Assembly (NCBI GenBank): GCA_036387255.1
Contig: DASVUC010000185.1
Coordinates: 1-36,534 of the forward strand
Direction of reading: 5' to 3'
DNA length: 36,534 bases
Source of the DNA: DASVUC01 sp036387255
GTDB lineage: Bacteria > Planctomycetota > Phycisphaerae > Tepidisphaerales > Tepidisphaeraceae
Part shown: piece after piece, positions 16,720 to 25,446 of the stretch
How positions within the stretch are numbered: position 1 is the stretch's first letter
Layout of the letters: the number at the start of each line of letters is the position of its first letter
The notes under the pieces: model-generated
Told to the model about the DNA's origin: nothing
The model's database searches: none
Seen by the model: the letters and a program-made list of their open reading frames with translations, nothing else
Program-made: the position numbers and the translations under genes

Positions 16720-17092
16720 GTTGATTCTCCTACCGGTAAAACCGCGATGATAGGGACCGGTAGCGCGCACCGCCACATCGCGGCAGATACCGCCGAGGTG
16801 CGAGGAGAGCGATGCAGGAGATGCCAAATCCACGAAAGGAAAATGGAAAGTCTCTAACACCAAACAAAGAAACCATCGCCCCAACTTTTCTTCCCCCGCC
16901 CCCACCCTCTACTTCCGTCCCCCAAAACGTCCTCCCGATGTTGAAGCGAAAAGGTGTTCGACACTGTGCGTCGCACCCGGGGTGTGATATAAACGCGGCG
17001 GCTGGGCTGCCGGGCAGGTCGTGGGTTTCGGGCTTGGCGGCGATGGGCGTTAGTAACGGCAGTTCATTTCTCGTAAAAGAGGATCTCTCACC
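16720..17092. promoter_or_regulatory. Divergent regulatory region with palindrome
   Basis: These 373 bases separate the DapB-like gene (minus) from the ROK regulator (plus). At 16966-16976 is the palindrome GTGCG-T-CGCAC, flanked by an outer ACAC (16961) and GGTGT (16982) that extend the symmetry loosely. It is a candidate operator for the ROK regulator. TATAAA just to its right (near 16989) may be part of a -10 element, but no matching -35 is clear. The rest shows no gene. Confidence 0.4.
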
Positions 17093-18361
17093 GTGCAGTC
17101 GATCAACGCACGACAGCGGCAACTGTTGCAGGGGATCTGGCGGGCCGGGCGGCTGAGCCGCCGGGATCTGCACGAGCTTACCGGCATCCGCCCCAACACC
17201 GTCGGCGCGGATGCCGGCGTGCTGCTCAAGGAGCGCATTCTCCGCGAGTGCACCAGCAAATCCCTCGGCCGCGGCCGGCCGCGCGTGCCGCTGGAGATCG
17301 ATCCGGGCGGGCGGCACGTGATCGGCGTCGCCATCCGCCCGGGGTACGTGCAGGTGTGCCGATTAAACCTCCTCGGTCACGTGCTCGATGAGCCGGTGGC
17401 GCGGACGGCCAACCAGAGCGACATGATCCTCGCCGAGACGGTGCAGCTGATGGAGGAGCGCATCGACGAGAGCAGCATCGGCGTGGGCCTCTCCACGCCC
17501 GGCTTCGTCGACCCGCAGCAGAAGGCGATTCTCTTCAGCGCCTACACCCGCGGCGGCGCGATGAGCCTGCAGCCGGCGTTCGATGCGGCGGGGAGATTGC
17601 CGGTCATCCTTGAGAACGACATGCACGCCCTGGCAGCGCGCTGGCTGCTCACCCACCAGGCGGAGCAGAACGAGGACGTGCTGCTGGTCTACTTCGAAGA
17701 CGGTCAGATGGGCGCGGCCATGCTCATCGGCGGGCGGCCCAACCGCGGCGTGGTGACCGGGGCCAACGAGCTGGGTCACACGCGGCTGCCGGTGGATACC
17801 GAGACCTGCTTCTGCGGGCATCCGGGATGTCTGGAGCGGATCTGCTCGACGCAGTTTCTCCACCGCCACGGCGTGCGCGGTGAGACGCTGAGCGAGCGCG
17901 CGGGGAAGTTCGATCCGAACGATGAGGCGATGAAGCTGATGATCACGCACCTCTCGACCGGCTTCGCCAACGCCGTGAATTTCACCCGCGTGAACCGGCT
18001 GGTGCTGGTGAGCGAGATGACCGGCCACGAGCGCTTTGCGGGGGCGCTGGTGGAGGCGATCAAGGGAAAGATGCTGGGGGAACTCTCCGGCCGCGTGCGT
18101 GTGGACCTGTGGAGCCAGCCGGCCGCCCGCAGCGCCGAGACGGCGGGCTGGCTGGCGCTGGCGAGCCTTTACTATGAGGGGTGGAACCAGAAGAGCGGCG
18201 CAATGCCGCCCGAGGCGGGCGCGGGAGAGAGCGCGGGCGCGGGGGAGGGTGTGGGCGCGGAAGGCGCGGGAGACGCGGGTGACGCGGGTGACGCCGGTTT
18301 AGAAGATGCCGCTGACGCGGGCGCGGGTGCGGCGGAAGCCGAGGCGGAGGCGGAGTCATAG
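17093..18361 (+). CDS. ROK-family transcriptional regulator (NagC/XylR type)
   Basis: The protein has 422 residues with a GTG start and AGAGGA upstream. Residues 1-60 form a winged helix-turn-helix (QLLQGIWRAGRLSRRDLHEL, then TGIRPNTVGADAGVLL). The ROK domain follows with the intact zinc motif CFCGHPGCLE (about 240-250) and the ligand segment GANELGHTRL. Unlike the kinase in this cluster it keeps the zinc site. The DxGxT ATP motif is lost, as usual in repressors. A low-complexity Ala/Gly/Glu/Asp tail of about 55 residues ends it. It probably senses a sugar or sugar phosphate and may regulate the divergent DapB-like gene and the sugar cluster. Confidence 0.93.
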   Translation: MQSINARQRQLLQGIWRAGRLSRRDLHELTGIRPNTVGADAGVLLKERILRECTSKSLGRGRPRVPLEIDPGGRHVIGVAIRPGYVQVCRLNLLGHVLDEPVARTANQSDMILAETVQLMEERIDESSIGVGLSTPGFVDPQQKAILFSAYTRGGAMSLQPAFDAAGRLPVILENDMHALAARWLLTHQAEQNEDVLLVYFEDGQMGAAMLIGGRPNRGVVTGANELGHTRLPVDTETCFCGHPGCLERICSTQFLHRHGVRGETLSERAGKFDPNDEAMKLMITHLSTGFANAVNFTRVNRLVLVSEMTGHERFAGALVEAIKGKMLGELSGRVRVDLWSQPAARSAETAGWLALASLYYEGWNQKSGAMPPEAGAGESAGAGEGVGAEGAGDAGDAGDAGLEDAADAGAGAAEAEAEAES

Positions 18362-18468
18362 ACCGATCCGCGGACGCACCTCGGCTGTTGAACAAGCTTC
18401 TCTTCTCTTTGCGCCTTTGCTGCTTTGATTGATTCTGTTGAACGTGGTTCATGGCCCCCCTTCCGGTC

Positions 18469-19500
18469 TCACCCCGTGAACTCATTGCCGACTTTTCTCG
18501 CGCGCACGGGTTTGTCCAGGTTGATCTTGAGCTTGATGCCCGCTTCGACCAGCAAATTCCAGCCGGCGGCCATCTGGATGTAGCTGCTGAGCGCTGGGTC
18601 CGTCTGCGGGACCTGCACCGTAGGGAAGGGTTTGGGCGCGGGTGTGGGATTGCTCGAGACGGCGACGACGGTGAGCCCGACGCCTTTGACGAGGACGTCG
18701 GTGAACTTGGCGATGGAGTCCTCGTAGGGGTCGAGCCAGATGACGACATCGTCTTTGTTCATGACCTCCTCGATGCCGTGGACGGCGTAGGTGCCTTCAA
18801 GGTAGTCGCTCTTCTTGCGTGTGATCTCGTTGGTCTTGAGGGCGAGTTCCTCGGCGACGCCGTCGTTGCGGCCGGCGAAGTAGATGGTGCCGGCGGCGGC
18901 GATCTTTTCCGTGATCGCGGGATCGATCCCGACGGTCAGCGCGCTGCGGAACTGATCGGCGAGGGTTTGCAGCTTGCCCTTCAACGCGGCGCGGCCTGCC
19001 GCGTGCTCGAGCAGCGCGTGGTAGAAGAGGGCCTGCTCGACGACGCTCTTGGTGGCAGCGACAGCGCCCTCGGGGCCGCACGTGAGCACGTAGGCTCGGG
19101 TGGAGAGTTCCTCGAGCTTGGAGTTCGCCGAGGCGCTCAGGCCGTAGCGGTGGGCGTGGTGGTGCTCCTTGAGCGTGGTGAAGAGCTTGATCACCTCCGA
19201 GGTCTTGCCGGAGTTGGAGGCGGCGAAGACGGCCCAGTCTTTCAGGTCGTACTCCTGGCTCTGGCGTCCGGCGTCGGTGTGCAGCGTGAGCGATGAACCC
19301 GCGCGGCGCGCCTGCATGATCGCGTGCTTGGCCGGAAAGATGCGGCTGGAGCCTTCGCCGGTGAGCAGCAGTTTGCCCACCTTCGCGATGGCGGCGGCGG
19401 TGTCGGTAGCTTGATCGGTGTCAAAGCGCGCAATGACGTCCGGCGTGGCGAGCATGTCGCGGACGAGGCCGAAATCGGCGTAGGGAGCGGCGAGGTTCAT
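18469..19500 (-). CDS. Double-SIS-domain aminosugar isomerase/deaminase-like protein
   Basis: The protein has 343 residues from ATG 19500 with AAAGGA about 10 nt upstream; the long extension to 20145 overlaps the GNAT gene in another frame and is rejected. SIS domain 1 (about 25-170) has LLTGEGSSRIFPAKHA and FAASNSGKTSEVIKL. SIS domain 2 (about 190-330) has GTIYFAGRNDGVAEELALKT and GTYAVHGIEEVM. This is the layout of GlmS isomerase domains and AgaS-like ketose-6-phosphate aldose isomerases, lacking the glutaminase domain. It likely acts on an amino-sugar phosphate, which supports an amino-sugar theme for the region. It is convergent with the ROK regulator. Confidence 0.87.
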   Translation of the reverse strand: MNLAAPYADFGLVRDMLATPDVIARFDTDQATDTAAAIAKVGKLLLTGEGSSRIFPAKHAIMQARRAGSSLTLHTDAGRQSQEYDLKDWAVFAASNSGKTSEVIKLFTTLKEHHHAHRYGLSASANSKLEELSTRAYVLTCGPEGAVAATKSVVEQALFYHALLEHAAGRAALKGKLQTLADQFRSALTVGIDPAITEKIAAAGTIYFAGRNDGVAEELALKTNEITRKKSDYLEGTYAVHGIEEVMNKDDVVIWLDPYEDSIAKFTDVLVKGVGLTVVAVSSNPTPAPKPFPTVQVPQTDPALSSYIQMAAGWNLLVEAGIKLKINLDKPVRARKVGNEFTG

Positions 19501-19664
19501 TGATGTCAGGTCCTTTCGTTGCGAAGGGGCATTGTGCGGAAGTTGCGCATCGGGACAAGGTGCGGGGAGGCGAGAGGGTTGCGGGGGAAGAACAGACGCC
19601 AGGGGGCGAAGACGCGAAGGGGGCGCGAAGCGAGGGCGGGACGGTCCGATCACACACAGTGTCG

Positions 19665-20174
19665 TTACTCGAGCCAGCGCAGGCGCAGGTCGGGGCGATG
19701 GGCTTCGTTGGTTGCGCCGTCCGTGCGCTCGATGATCTGAAAACCTTCGCGCTGGTAGAAGCGCAAGGCGTGGGGGTTTTCCTCGAAGACCCAGAGGTCG
19801 AGCGTGGGGTGATGGCGCTTGGCGAAGTCGAGCAACCGCTGGCCGAGACCTTGGCGCTGGGCGGAAGGGGCGATGTAGAGCTGGTTGACCCAGCCGCTCG
19901 AGAAGGCGATGAAGCCAAGGGGCAGGCGTCGGGGGCTTGCATCGACCTCGGCGACCCAAACCTGGTTGTGGGGAAGCAGCATGTGGCTGAAATAGTTGCG
20001 ATCTTCGCCCTCGGTGTGGAGGTCGACGAGGAACTGGAGATACTTCTGGCGCGCGTCTCGCCAGACGCTGACGAGATTCAAGATGAGCGGGTCGTCCGGT
20101 GCGAGGGGTTGGGTGATTTGGTAGATGCGGGGCACGCTCGACCATAATATCGGCAATTGATTGTTCAGCGGCAT
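19665..20174 (-). CDS. GNAT-family N-acetyltransferase
   Basis: The protein has 169 residues. The acetyl-CoA binding motif A is VNQLYIAPSAQRQGLGQRLL (about residues 95-114), with Q/RxxGxG/A as QRQGLG, followed by ENPHALRFYQREGF, the usual motif B of the family. It transfers an acetyl group to an amine of an unknown small molecule or protein. It lies 164 nt upstream of the double-SIS gene on the same strand; acetylation and isomerisation of an amino sugar would be compatible. The start has no strong ribosome site and another ATG nearby is possible. Confidence 0.88.
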   Translation of the reverse strand: MPLNNQLPILWSSVPRIYQITQPLAPDDPLILNLVSVWRDARQKYLQFLVDLHTEGEDRNYFSHMLLPHNQVWVAEVDASPRRLPLGFIAFSSGWVNQLYIAPSAQRQGLGQRLLDFAKRHHPTLDLWVFEENPHALRFYQREGFQIIERTDGATNEAHRPDLRLRWLE

Positions 20175-20269
20175 CTCATGCCCTCGTGCTTTGGGCGCTG
20201 CGGTCGCGGGGGTGAACGGCGTAGGGTGGTTGTCGCTGCGGAGACGGGGCCGGTTCTGACTGGATCACT

Positions 20270-20566
20270 ATGAGACACTCGCTTCTTTACAGCACCACGC
20301 TTCTGACGCTGGCGCGGGCGGAGGGGGACTTTCTGGTGGCGCTTGGGGAGGCGGGGCAGTGGCGGGCGAGCGGGGTCGTGAACTGCACAGCGCTGGGGTC
20401 AAAGGTGGGGCAAAGCGCCGCCGACGTCAGGCGCATCGTTTGGAACCTGTGCCGAAAGCGCTTGCTGACGTTTGAGCGTGCCAGCGACGCCTGTCGACTG
20501 ACGTCCCGCGGAAGCGAATGGATTCGCTCGCGACAGAGGCCGGAGCGCCGCATTCGCGAGGATTAG
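20270..20566 (+). CDS. Small protein with winged-helix character
   Basis: The protein has 98 residues. The pattern VNCTALGSKVGQSAADVRRI followed by VWNLCRKRLLTFERASDACR and LTSRGSEW looks like a MarR/PadR-style winged helix: a helix-turn-helix, a two-stranded wing and an LTxxG end. The match is by eye only. There is no Shine-Dalgarno sequence. It ends 53 nt before the phosphoesterase gene. It may be a small DNA-binding regulator or a spurious frame. Confidence 0.5.
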   Translation: MRHSLLYSTTLLTLARAEGDFLVALGEAGQWRASGVVNCTALGSKVGQSAADVRRIVWNLCRKRLLTFERASDACRLTSRGSEWIRSRQRPERRIRED

Positions 20567-20619
20567 GCGATCGGGCAGCGGATTTGAACGCCGGGGGGCG
20601 CGGGTGGTAGTTAGGGGCG

Positions 20620-23028
20620 ATGCGATTCGTATTGTTTTCCTGGTTGTTGCTCGCGGCTTCGGGCGCGGCGCGGAGCGCGGACGCCGCGGAGGGTGAGCGG
20701 CTATTTAACGGTTGGAAGCTGACGCCGGCGGGCGAGCACGTGCGGGTGGAGGACATGCCCCTGAAGATGGTGCTGTCGCCGGATGGAAGGTTCGTGCTGG
20801 CGGTTTGCGGAGGGCACACGACGGGCGTGGCGGTGGTCGAGGTTTCGACACGCAAGGCGGTGCAGTTCATGCCGCTGCGTCACTGCTGGAATGGGATCGC
20901 ATTTGCCGCCGATGGGAAGAAGCTGTTCGTGAGCGGCGGGAACTCCAACTCGCTGCACGTGCTGGGGTGGGATGGGGGAAGGCTCTCGCCTTTAAAGAGC
21001 TTGGATCTGGATCCGGAGAACAAACCGAAGCGCGGCGAGGCGAACGAGAACTTCTTCTCCTCCATTGCGGTCAACCCCAGGACGGGGAAGCTGTACGTCT
21101 GCAATGAAGGGGTGGGCGAGGTTTGGGCGGTGGATCCGGAGAGCGGCAAGGTGGAGAAGAAGCTGCGGACAGGCGAGCATCCGCACACGTGCCTGTTCAC
21201 GCGGGATGGGAAGTTTCTGTTCGTGTCCAACTGGGGGAGCCGGAACGTCTCGATCATCGACCCGCGCCGCAATGGCGGCAAGCAGGTGGCGATGGTGCCG
21301 GTGGGGATTCGGCCCAACGACATGGCGGTCAGCAGTGACGGCCGGGTGTTCGTCGCGTGCGCGGGAGACAACACGGTTCACGTCATCAACGCGGCAGCGC
21401 CGGAAGTCAATGAGCTGACGGATGAGGCGACCCCCCCACCGCAGCAGGCGAGTGAGATCATCTCCACGTCGCTCTACCCCGATTCCCCCGAAGGATCGAC
21501 GCCGAGTGGCGTAGCGGTCTCACCGGACGGCAAGGCGCTGTTCGTGGCCAATGCGGATAACAACGACGTGGCGGTGGTGGACATCAGCAATCCCGAGGTG
21601 TCGACAGTGGTGGGCTTCGTGCCAACGGGCTGGTACCCCACGGCGGTAGTGACGGACGGGAAGTCGCTGCTGGTGGCGACGGGCAAAGGACTGGGAAATT
21701 TCGGACCGTCGCCCTCGACGCGCGGCAGCGAGCCGCGAACGCTGCTCGGGACCAGGTACAACCATCCGACAGGGCTGATCGAGGGGCACGTGTCGATCGT
21801 GAAAGAGCCCACGGGGGCTGAGCTGGCGGCGTACACCAGGCAGGTGCGGGACAACTCCCCCTACACACCCGCGACGCTGCGCGAGGCGGCGAGCCGGCCG
21901 CCGGATTGCATCATCCCGGCGAAGGTGGGCGAGGCGTGTGCGATCAAGTACGTGCTGTACATCATCAAGGAGAACCGTACCTACGACCAGGTCCTGGGGG
22001 ACATGACAGATCGCAACGGCAAGCGAATCGGCAACGGCGATCCAAACCTGACCCTGTTCGGCCAAACCATCACGCCGAACCAGCATGAGCTGGCGCGGAG
22101 CTACGTGCTGTTCGACAACTTGTATTGCAACTCAGAGGTGTCGTACGACGGGCACTCGTGGTGTGACGGCGCGATCGCGACCGATTATCGCCAGCGGGCA
22201 TGGACGCTGATGTACAGCGGGCACGGTACGCTGCCAGGAAACCGCGACATGTCCGTGCCGAGCAGCGGGTTTCTCTGGGACTTGTGCAAGCGGCACGGGG
22301 TCAGCTTCCGCAACTACGGCGAGGGCGTCGCCCACGTGCCGGCCAACAATCGCGGCAAGTGGGCGGGGAGGCGCGATTACGAGCGCGTGGAGAACTGGAT
22401 CAACGATCTGCGCGCGGCAGAGAAAGGGGGCGAGCTGCCGCGGTTTACGATCATGCAGCTCGGGGAGAATCACACCGCGGGCACCACGCCCGGCGCCTTC
22501 ACGCCGGCGGCGTGCGTGGCGAGCAATGATCTGGCGGTGGGAAAAATCGTCGAGGCGGCGGTCGCGAGTAAATTCTGGAAGGAGATGGCGATCTTCATCA
22601 TCGAGGACGACGCGCAGAACGGGCCGGATCATGTGGATGCGCATCGGACGGTGGGCCTGGTCATCAGTCCGTACATCAAGCGTGGGATGATCGACAGCAC
22701 GCCTTACACGACGACCAGCATGATCCGAACCATGGAGCTGATCCTGGGCTTGCCGCCGCTGACGCAGTACGACGCCGCGGCGACGCCGATGTTCAAGTGC
22801 TTCGGGAATCAGGCGGTGATCACGCCGTACAAGGCGCTGCGGCCGCAGGTGAACCTGGCGGCCGTGAACAAGCCGGACGCGCCGGGAGCCAAGGCATCGG
22901 CGGCGATGGATTTCGATGAATATGACGAAGCGCCGGAGGATGAGCTGAACCGGATTTTGTGGGCGGCGATGAAGGGGGAGGATGCGGTGTATCCGGTGCC
23001 GATTCATCGAGCCGTGTTTGTGAGGTGA
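20620..23028 (+). CDS. Secreted beta-propeller/phosphoesterase fusion protein
   Basis: The protein has 802 residues. A signal peptide covers 1-20 (MRFVLFSWLLLAASGAARSA). Residues about 35-380 are YncE/YVTN-type beta-propeller repeats, with blades such as LSPDGRFVLAVCGG, VNPRTGKLYVCNEG, FTRDGKFLFVSNWGSRNVS and VSPDGKALFVANADNNDVAV. Residues about 430-720 are a phospholipase C/acid phosphatase-type phosphoesterase domain: YIIKENRTYDQVLGDM, SYDGHSWCDG and FIIEDDAQNGPDHVDAHRT hold the likely metal ligands. It probably hydrolyses phosphate esters outside the cytoplasm. It stands alone between the small wHTH-like gene and the lipid A genes. Confidence 0.92.
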   Translation: MRFVLFSWLLLAASGAARSADAAEGERLFNGWKLTPAGEHVRVEDMPLKMVLSPDGRFVLAVCGGHTTGVAVVEVSTRKAVQFMPLRHCWNGIAFAADGKKLFVSGGNSNSLHVLGWDGGRLSPLKSLDLDPENKPKRGEANENFFSSIAVNPRTGKLYVCNEGVGEVWAVDPESGKVEKKLRTGEHPHTCLFTRDGKFLFVSNWGSRNVSIIDPRRNGGKQVAMVPVGIRPNDMAVSSDGRVFVACAGDNTVHVINAAAPEVNELTDEATPPPQQASEIISTSLYPDSPEGSTPSGVAVSPDGKALFVANADNNDVAVVDISNPEVSTVVGFVPTGWYPTAVVTDGKSLLVATGKGLGNFGPSPSTRGSEPRTLLGTRYNHPTGLIEGHVSIVKEPTGAELAAYTRQVRDNSPYTPATLREAASRPPDCIIPAKVGEACAIKYVLYIIKENRTYDQVLGDMTDRNGKRIGNGDPNLTLFGQTITPNQHELARSYVLFDNLYCNSEVSYDGHSWCDGAIATDYRQRAWTLMYSGHGTLPGNRDMSVPSSGFLWDLCKRHGVSFRNYGEGVAHVPANNRGKWAGRRDYERVENWINDLRAAEKGGELPRFTIMQLGENHTAGTTPGAFTPAACVASNDLAVGKIVEAAVASKFWKEMAIFIIEDDAQNGPDHVDAHRTVGLVISPYIKRGMIDSTPYTTTSMIRTMELILGLPPLTQYDAAATPMFKCFGNQAVITPYKALRPQVNLAAVNKPDAPGAKASAAMDFDEYDEAPEDELNRILWAAMKGEDAVYPVPIHRAVFVR

Positions 23029-23111
23029 GCGAAGCAAAATAGGCGCACAGAACAAGAGCCGGGAGTATTCGACGCGATCCTGCGGTCTCTCGCCCTTGAT
23101 TGAATTAGCGG

Positions 23112-23117
23112 TATAAT
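23112..23117 (+). promoter_or_regulatory. Probable -10 element of lpxC-fabZ
   Basis: An exact TATAAT lies 25 nt before the GTG start of lpxC-fabZ. No good -35 hexamer sits 17 nt upstream; TTGATT at 23096 is too close. Transcription would start near 23124, leaving a leader of about 20 nt. Confidence 0.5.
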
Positions 23118-23142
23118 CGCGGTTTCGGACGATGTAGACGCT

Positions 23143-24483
23143 GTGGCATTGCTTCAACGCACCATTTCTCGTGAGGTTTCGCTGGCTGGGCCGGGACTTT
23201 TTTCCGGCGAGCAGGCGACGCTGACCTTTGCGCCGGCGTCACCCGGCAGCGGGATCACGTTTGTGCGCGAGCAGGACGGGAAGGTAGCGACGATTCCCGC
23301 GCACGTATCCAACGTGCTCAAACGCCCGCGGCGAACGTGCTTGCGCAACGGCACGCTCTTCGTCGAAACGGTCGAGCATTGCATGGCCGCCCTGATCGGG
23401 ATGGGGATCGACAATGCCGTCGTGAAGGTTTCAGGCGGGCACGTCGGGGAAATTCCCGGGGGCGATGGGTCAAGCAAACCTTTCGTGGACGTGCTGGCGG
23501 ACGCCGGAACGGTGGAACAGGAGGCGGATCGCTTGCCGCTGGTCATCACCAAGCCGGTGCAGGTCTCCCATGGCGACGCGACGCTGGCGGCGCTGCCCGG
23601 GCCGACCGATCATCTCGAGATTCTTTATGAATTCGAGGCGGCGGCGCCGGTTGGGCGGCAGACGTATTCGTTCCATTTAAATCAAGCCGCGCCGTCGGCG
23701 ACAGATGGGGATAATTTTATTGAGCAGCTCGCGCCGGCGCGGACGTTTGTGTTTGAGCACGAGGCGCAGGAACTGCGGGCTCGGGGGCTGGGGAAGCACC
23801 TGACGCCGAAAGATTTGCTGGTCATTTCGCCTAACGGACCGCTGGACAACGAGTTCCGTTGGCCGAACGAGTGCGTCCGGCACAAAATTCTCGACCTGAT
23901 CGGTGACCTGTACCTGATTGGCCGGCCCCTCTGCGGCCGCTTGGTCGCGCACAAATCGGGCCACGAGCTCAACCATCAGCTCGCTCGGCGGCTGCTTCAG
24001 CAGGATGACGCCAATTCCCGTGAATCCTTGCTCGGGCGCGAAGCCGCCATGGATACGCGATCGATCCAGAGGATCCTCCCCCACCGCTATCCGATGCTGC
24101 TGGTGGACCGGGTTCTCCAGATCGTCGGCGACTCTAAAGCCATTGGTATCAAGAACGTAACGTTCAACGACATCTTTTTTCAGGGCCACTACCCCGGCAC
24201 CCCCATCATGCCGGGCGTGCTGATCGTGGAGGCGATGGCTCAGCTCGGTGGGATTTTGCTGAGCCAGAAACTCGAGCACACGGGCAAGCTTGCGGTCTTG
24301 CTTTCGATGGATAAGGTGAAGATGCGGCAACCAGTCGTTCCCGGGGATCAACTGATCCTCGAGGCGATCGCGGTGAGAGTGAAGAGCCGCACGGGTCACG
24401 TCCGTTGCAAAGCTTTTGTCCAAGATAAATTGGCCGCCGAGGCCGATATTAAGTTCATGCTGGTTGACGCAGAACCGGTATGA
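23143..24483 (+). CDS. lpxC-fabZ: Bifunctional LpxC-FabZ (UDP-3-O-acyl-GlcNAc deacetylase / 3-hydroxyacyl-ACP dehydratase)
   Basis: The protein has 446 residues with a GTG start. The LpxC part (1-285) has TVEHCMAAL with Glu78 and zinc ligand His79, then His247 and Asp251 (RHKILDLIGDL), and HKSGHEL with the catalytic His. The FabZ part (308-446) has ILPHRYPMLLVDRV and IFFQGHYPGTPIMPGVLIVE with active His349 and Glu363. LpxC makes the committed step of lipid A synthesis; FabZ dehydrates 3-hydroxyacyl-ACP and competes for the same pool, so fusion may balance the two. Such fusions are known in Bacteroidota and some other phyla. lpxA follows after 137 nt. Confidence 0.97.
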   Translation: MALLQRTISREVSLAGPGLFSGEQATLTFAPASPGSGITFVREQDGKVATIPAHVSNVLKRPRRTCLRNGTLFVETVEHCMAALIGMGIDNAVVKVSGGHVGEIPGGDGSSKPFVDVLADAGTVEQEADRLPLVITKPVQVSHGDATLAALPGPTDHLEILYEFEAAAPVGRQTYSFHLNQAAPSATDGDNFIEQLAPARTFVFEHEAQELRARGLGKHLTPKDLLVISPNGPLDNEFRWPNECVRHKILDLIGDLYLIGRPLCGRLVAHKSGHELNHQLARRLLQQDDANSRESLLGREAAMDTRSIQRILPHRYPMLLVDRVLQIVGDSKAIGIKNVTFNDIFFQGHYPGTPIMPGVLIVEAMAQLGGILLSQKLEHTGKLAVLLSMDKVKMRQPVVPGDQLILEAIAVRVKSRTGHVRCKAFVQDKLAAEADIKFMLVDAEPV

Positions 24484-24588
24484 GCGCGGAGCCGAACGTT
24501 TATCCGGCTTCGTATCCCTTGCGTGGGAGTGGGCATTGCCTTCTCTCGCCCGATCGATTCCGCCGTGACGTGAATCGGTTGTTCTCTT

Positions 24589-24605
24589 AAAGGAGCGGAC
24601 CCATT
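24589..24605 (+). promoter_or_regulatory. Displaced ribosome site before lpxA
   Basis: AAAGGAG (24589-24595) is followed after 7 nt by ATT (24603), which is in frame with lpxA and 18 nt before its ATG. The ribosome site therefore matches an ATT start better than the ATG at 24621. Confidence 0.45.
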
Positions 24606-24620
24606 GGGCCGCCCCAGAAG

Positions 24621-25424
24621 ATGCCTAAGATTTCACCCCTGTCGGTCATCGACCCCAAGGCGCAACTAGCTGAGGACGTGGAGGTTGGTCCCTTCTGCAC
24701 CATCGGGCCGGATGTGGTCGTGGGGGCGGGCAACCGCCTGATCTCGCACGTCGTGCTCACAGGACATACGACGGTCGGCAGGGGCAACACGTTTCATCCG
24801 CATAGCGTGATTGGCAACTATCCGCAAGACCTGAAATACCGCGGCGCCCCCACCAAGCTCGAAATCGGCGACAACAACCAGGTCCGCGAAGCGGTGACGA
24901 TTCACACCGGCACGGAAAAAGGCGGTGGCCTCACCCGCGTGGGATCGAACAATTTGCTGATGGTCAATGCGCATATCGGCCATGACGTGCATCTGGGGAA
25001 CCGCTGCATTATCGCCAACAACGTCATGTTCGCGGGCCATGTGATTTGCGGGGACAACGTGGCGATCATGGGAGGCGTGGGGATTCATCACTTCGTCACG
25101 ATCGGCGACTACGCGTACATCGCCGGCTACGCGCGCATTCACCACGATATTCCGCCCTTCGTGAAAGTCGGAGACGCCGACAAGATTCGCGCACTCAATG
25201 CCGTGGGATTGCGGCGGGCGGGATTTCTGGAAGCGGATATCGAGGCGCTGGAGCAGGCGATTCGCCGGCTCTTTGTGAACAAGGAAAAGCCCTTCAGCGT
25301 GACGCTGACGGAGTTCGACTTGCAGAACGGCATCAACCCGCACGTGAAGAAGATGGTCGAATTCCTGCGGCGACGCGACTGCGGCGTGAACGGGCGGTAT
25401 TTAGAAAGCCTTCGCGCCAAGTGA
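24621..25424 (+). CDS. lpxA: Acyl-ACP:UDP-N-acetylglucosamine O-acyltransferase LpxA
   Basis: The protein has 267 residues, close to E. coli LpxA (262). The left-handed beta-helix hexapeptide repeats run from about residue 10 to 190 (VEVGPFCTIGPDVVVG, LEIGDNNQVREAVTIH). NAHIGHDVHLGN contains the catalytic His (about 121). The C-terminal helical part begins NAVGLRRAGF, as in the family. It transfers a 3-hydroxyacyl chain to UDP-GlcNAc as the first lipid A step; its product feeds LpxC just upstream. The start could be 18 nt earlier at an ATT codon. Confidence 0.97.
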   Translation: MPKISPLSVIDPKAQLAEDVEVGPFCTIGPDVVVGAGNRLISHVVLTGHTTVGRGNTFHPHSVIGNYPQDLKYRGAPTKLEIGDNNQVREAVTIHTGTEKGGGLTRVGSNNLLMVNAHIGHDVHLGNRCIIANNVMFAGHVICGDNVAIMGGVGIHHFVTIGDYAYIAGYARIHHDIPPFVKVGDADKIRALNAVGLRRAGFLEADIEALEQAIRRLFVNKEKPFSVTLTEFDLQNGINPHVKKMVEFLRRRDCGVNGRYLESLRAK

Positions 25425-25446
25425 AGGTGCGGGTTAGCATCGGGGG

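Noticed and set aside
18241..18350. Tandem GACGCGGGT-type units considered as a CRISPR or minisatellite
   Set aside because: The units are short, irregular and in frame at the end of a coding region; no spacers exist.
19501..20145. N-terminal extension of the double-SIS gene
   Set aside because: It runs through the GNAT gene in another frame and is Pro/Arg rich; ATG 19500 has a ribosome site and starts a complete SIS protein.
23096..23101. TTGATT as the -35 element of lpxC-fabZ
   Set aside because: Only 10 bases separate it from TATAAT; 16-18 are needed.
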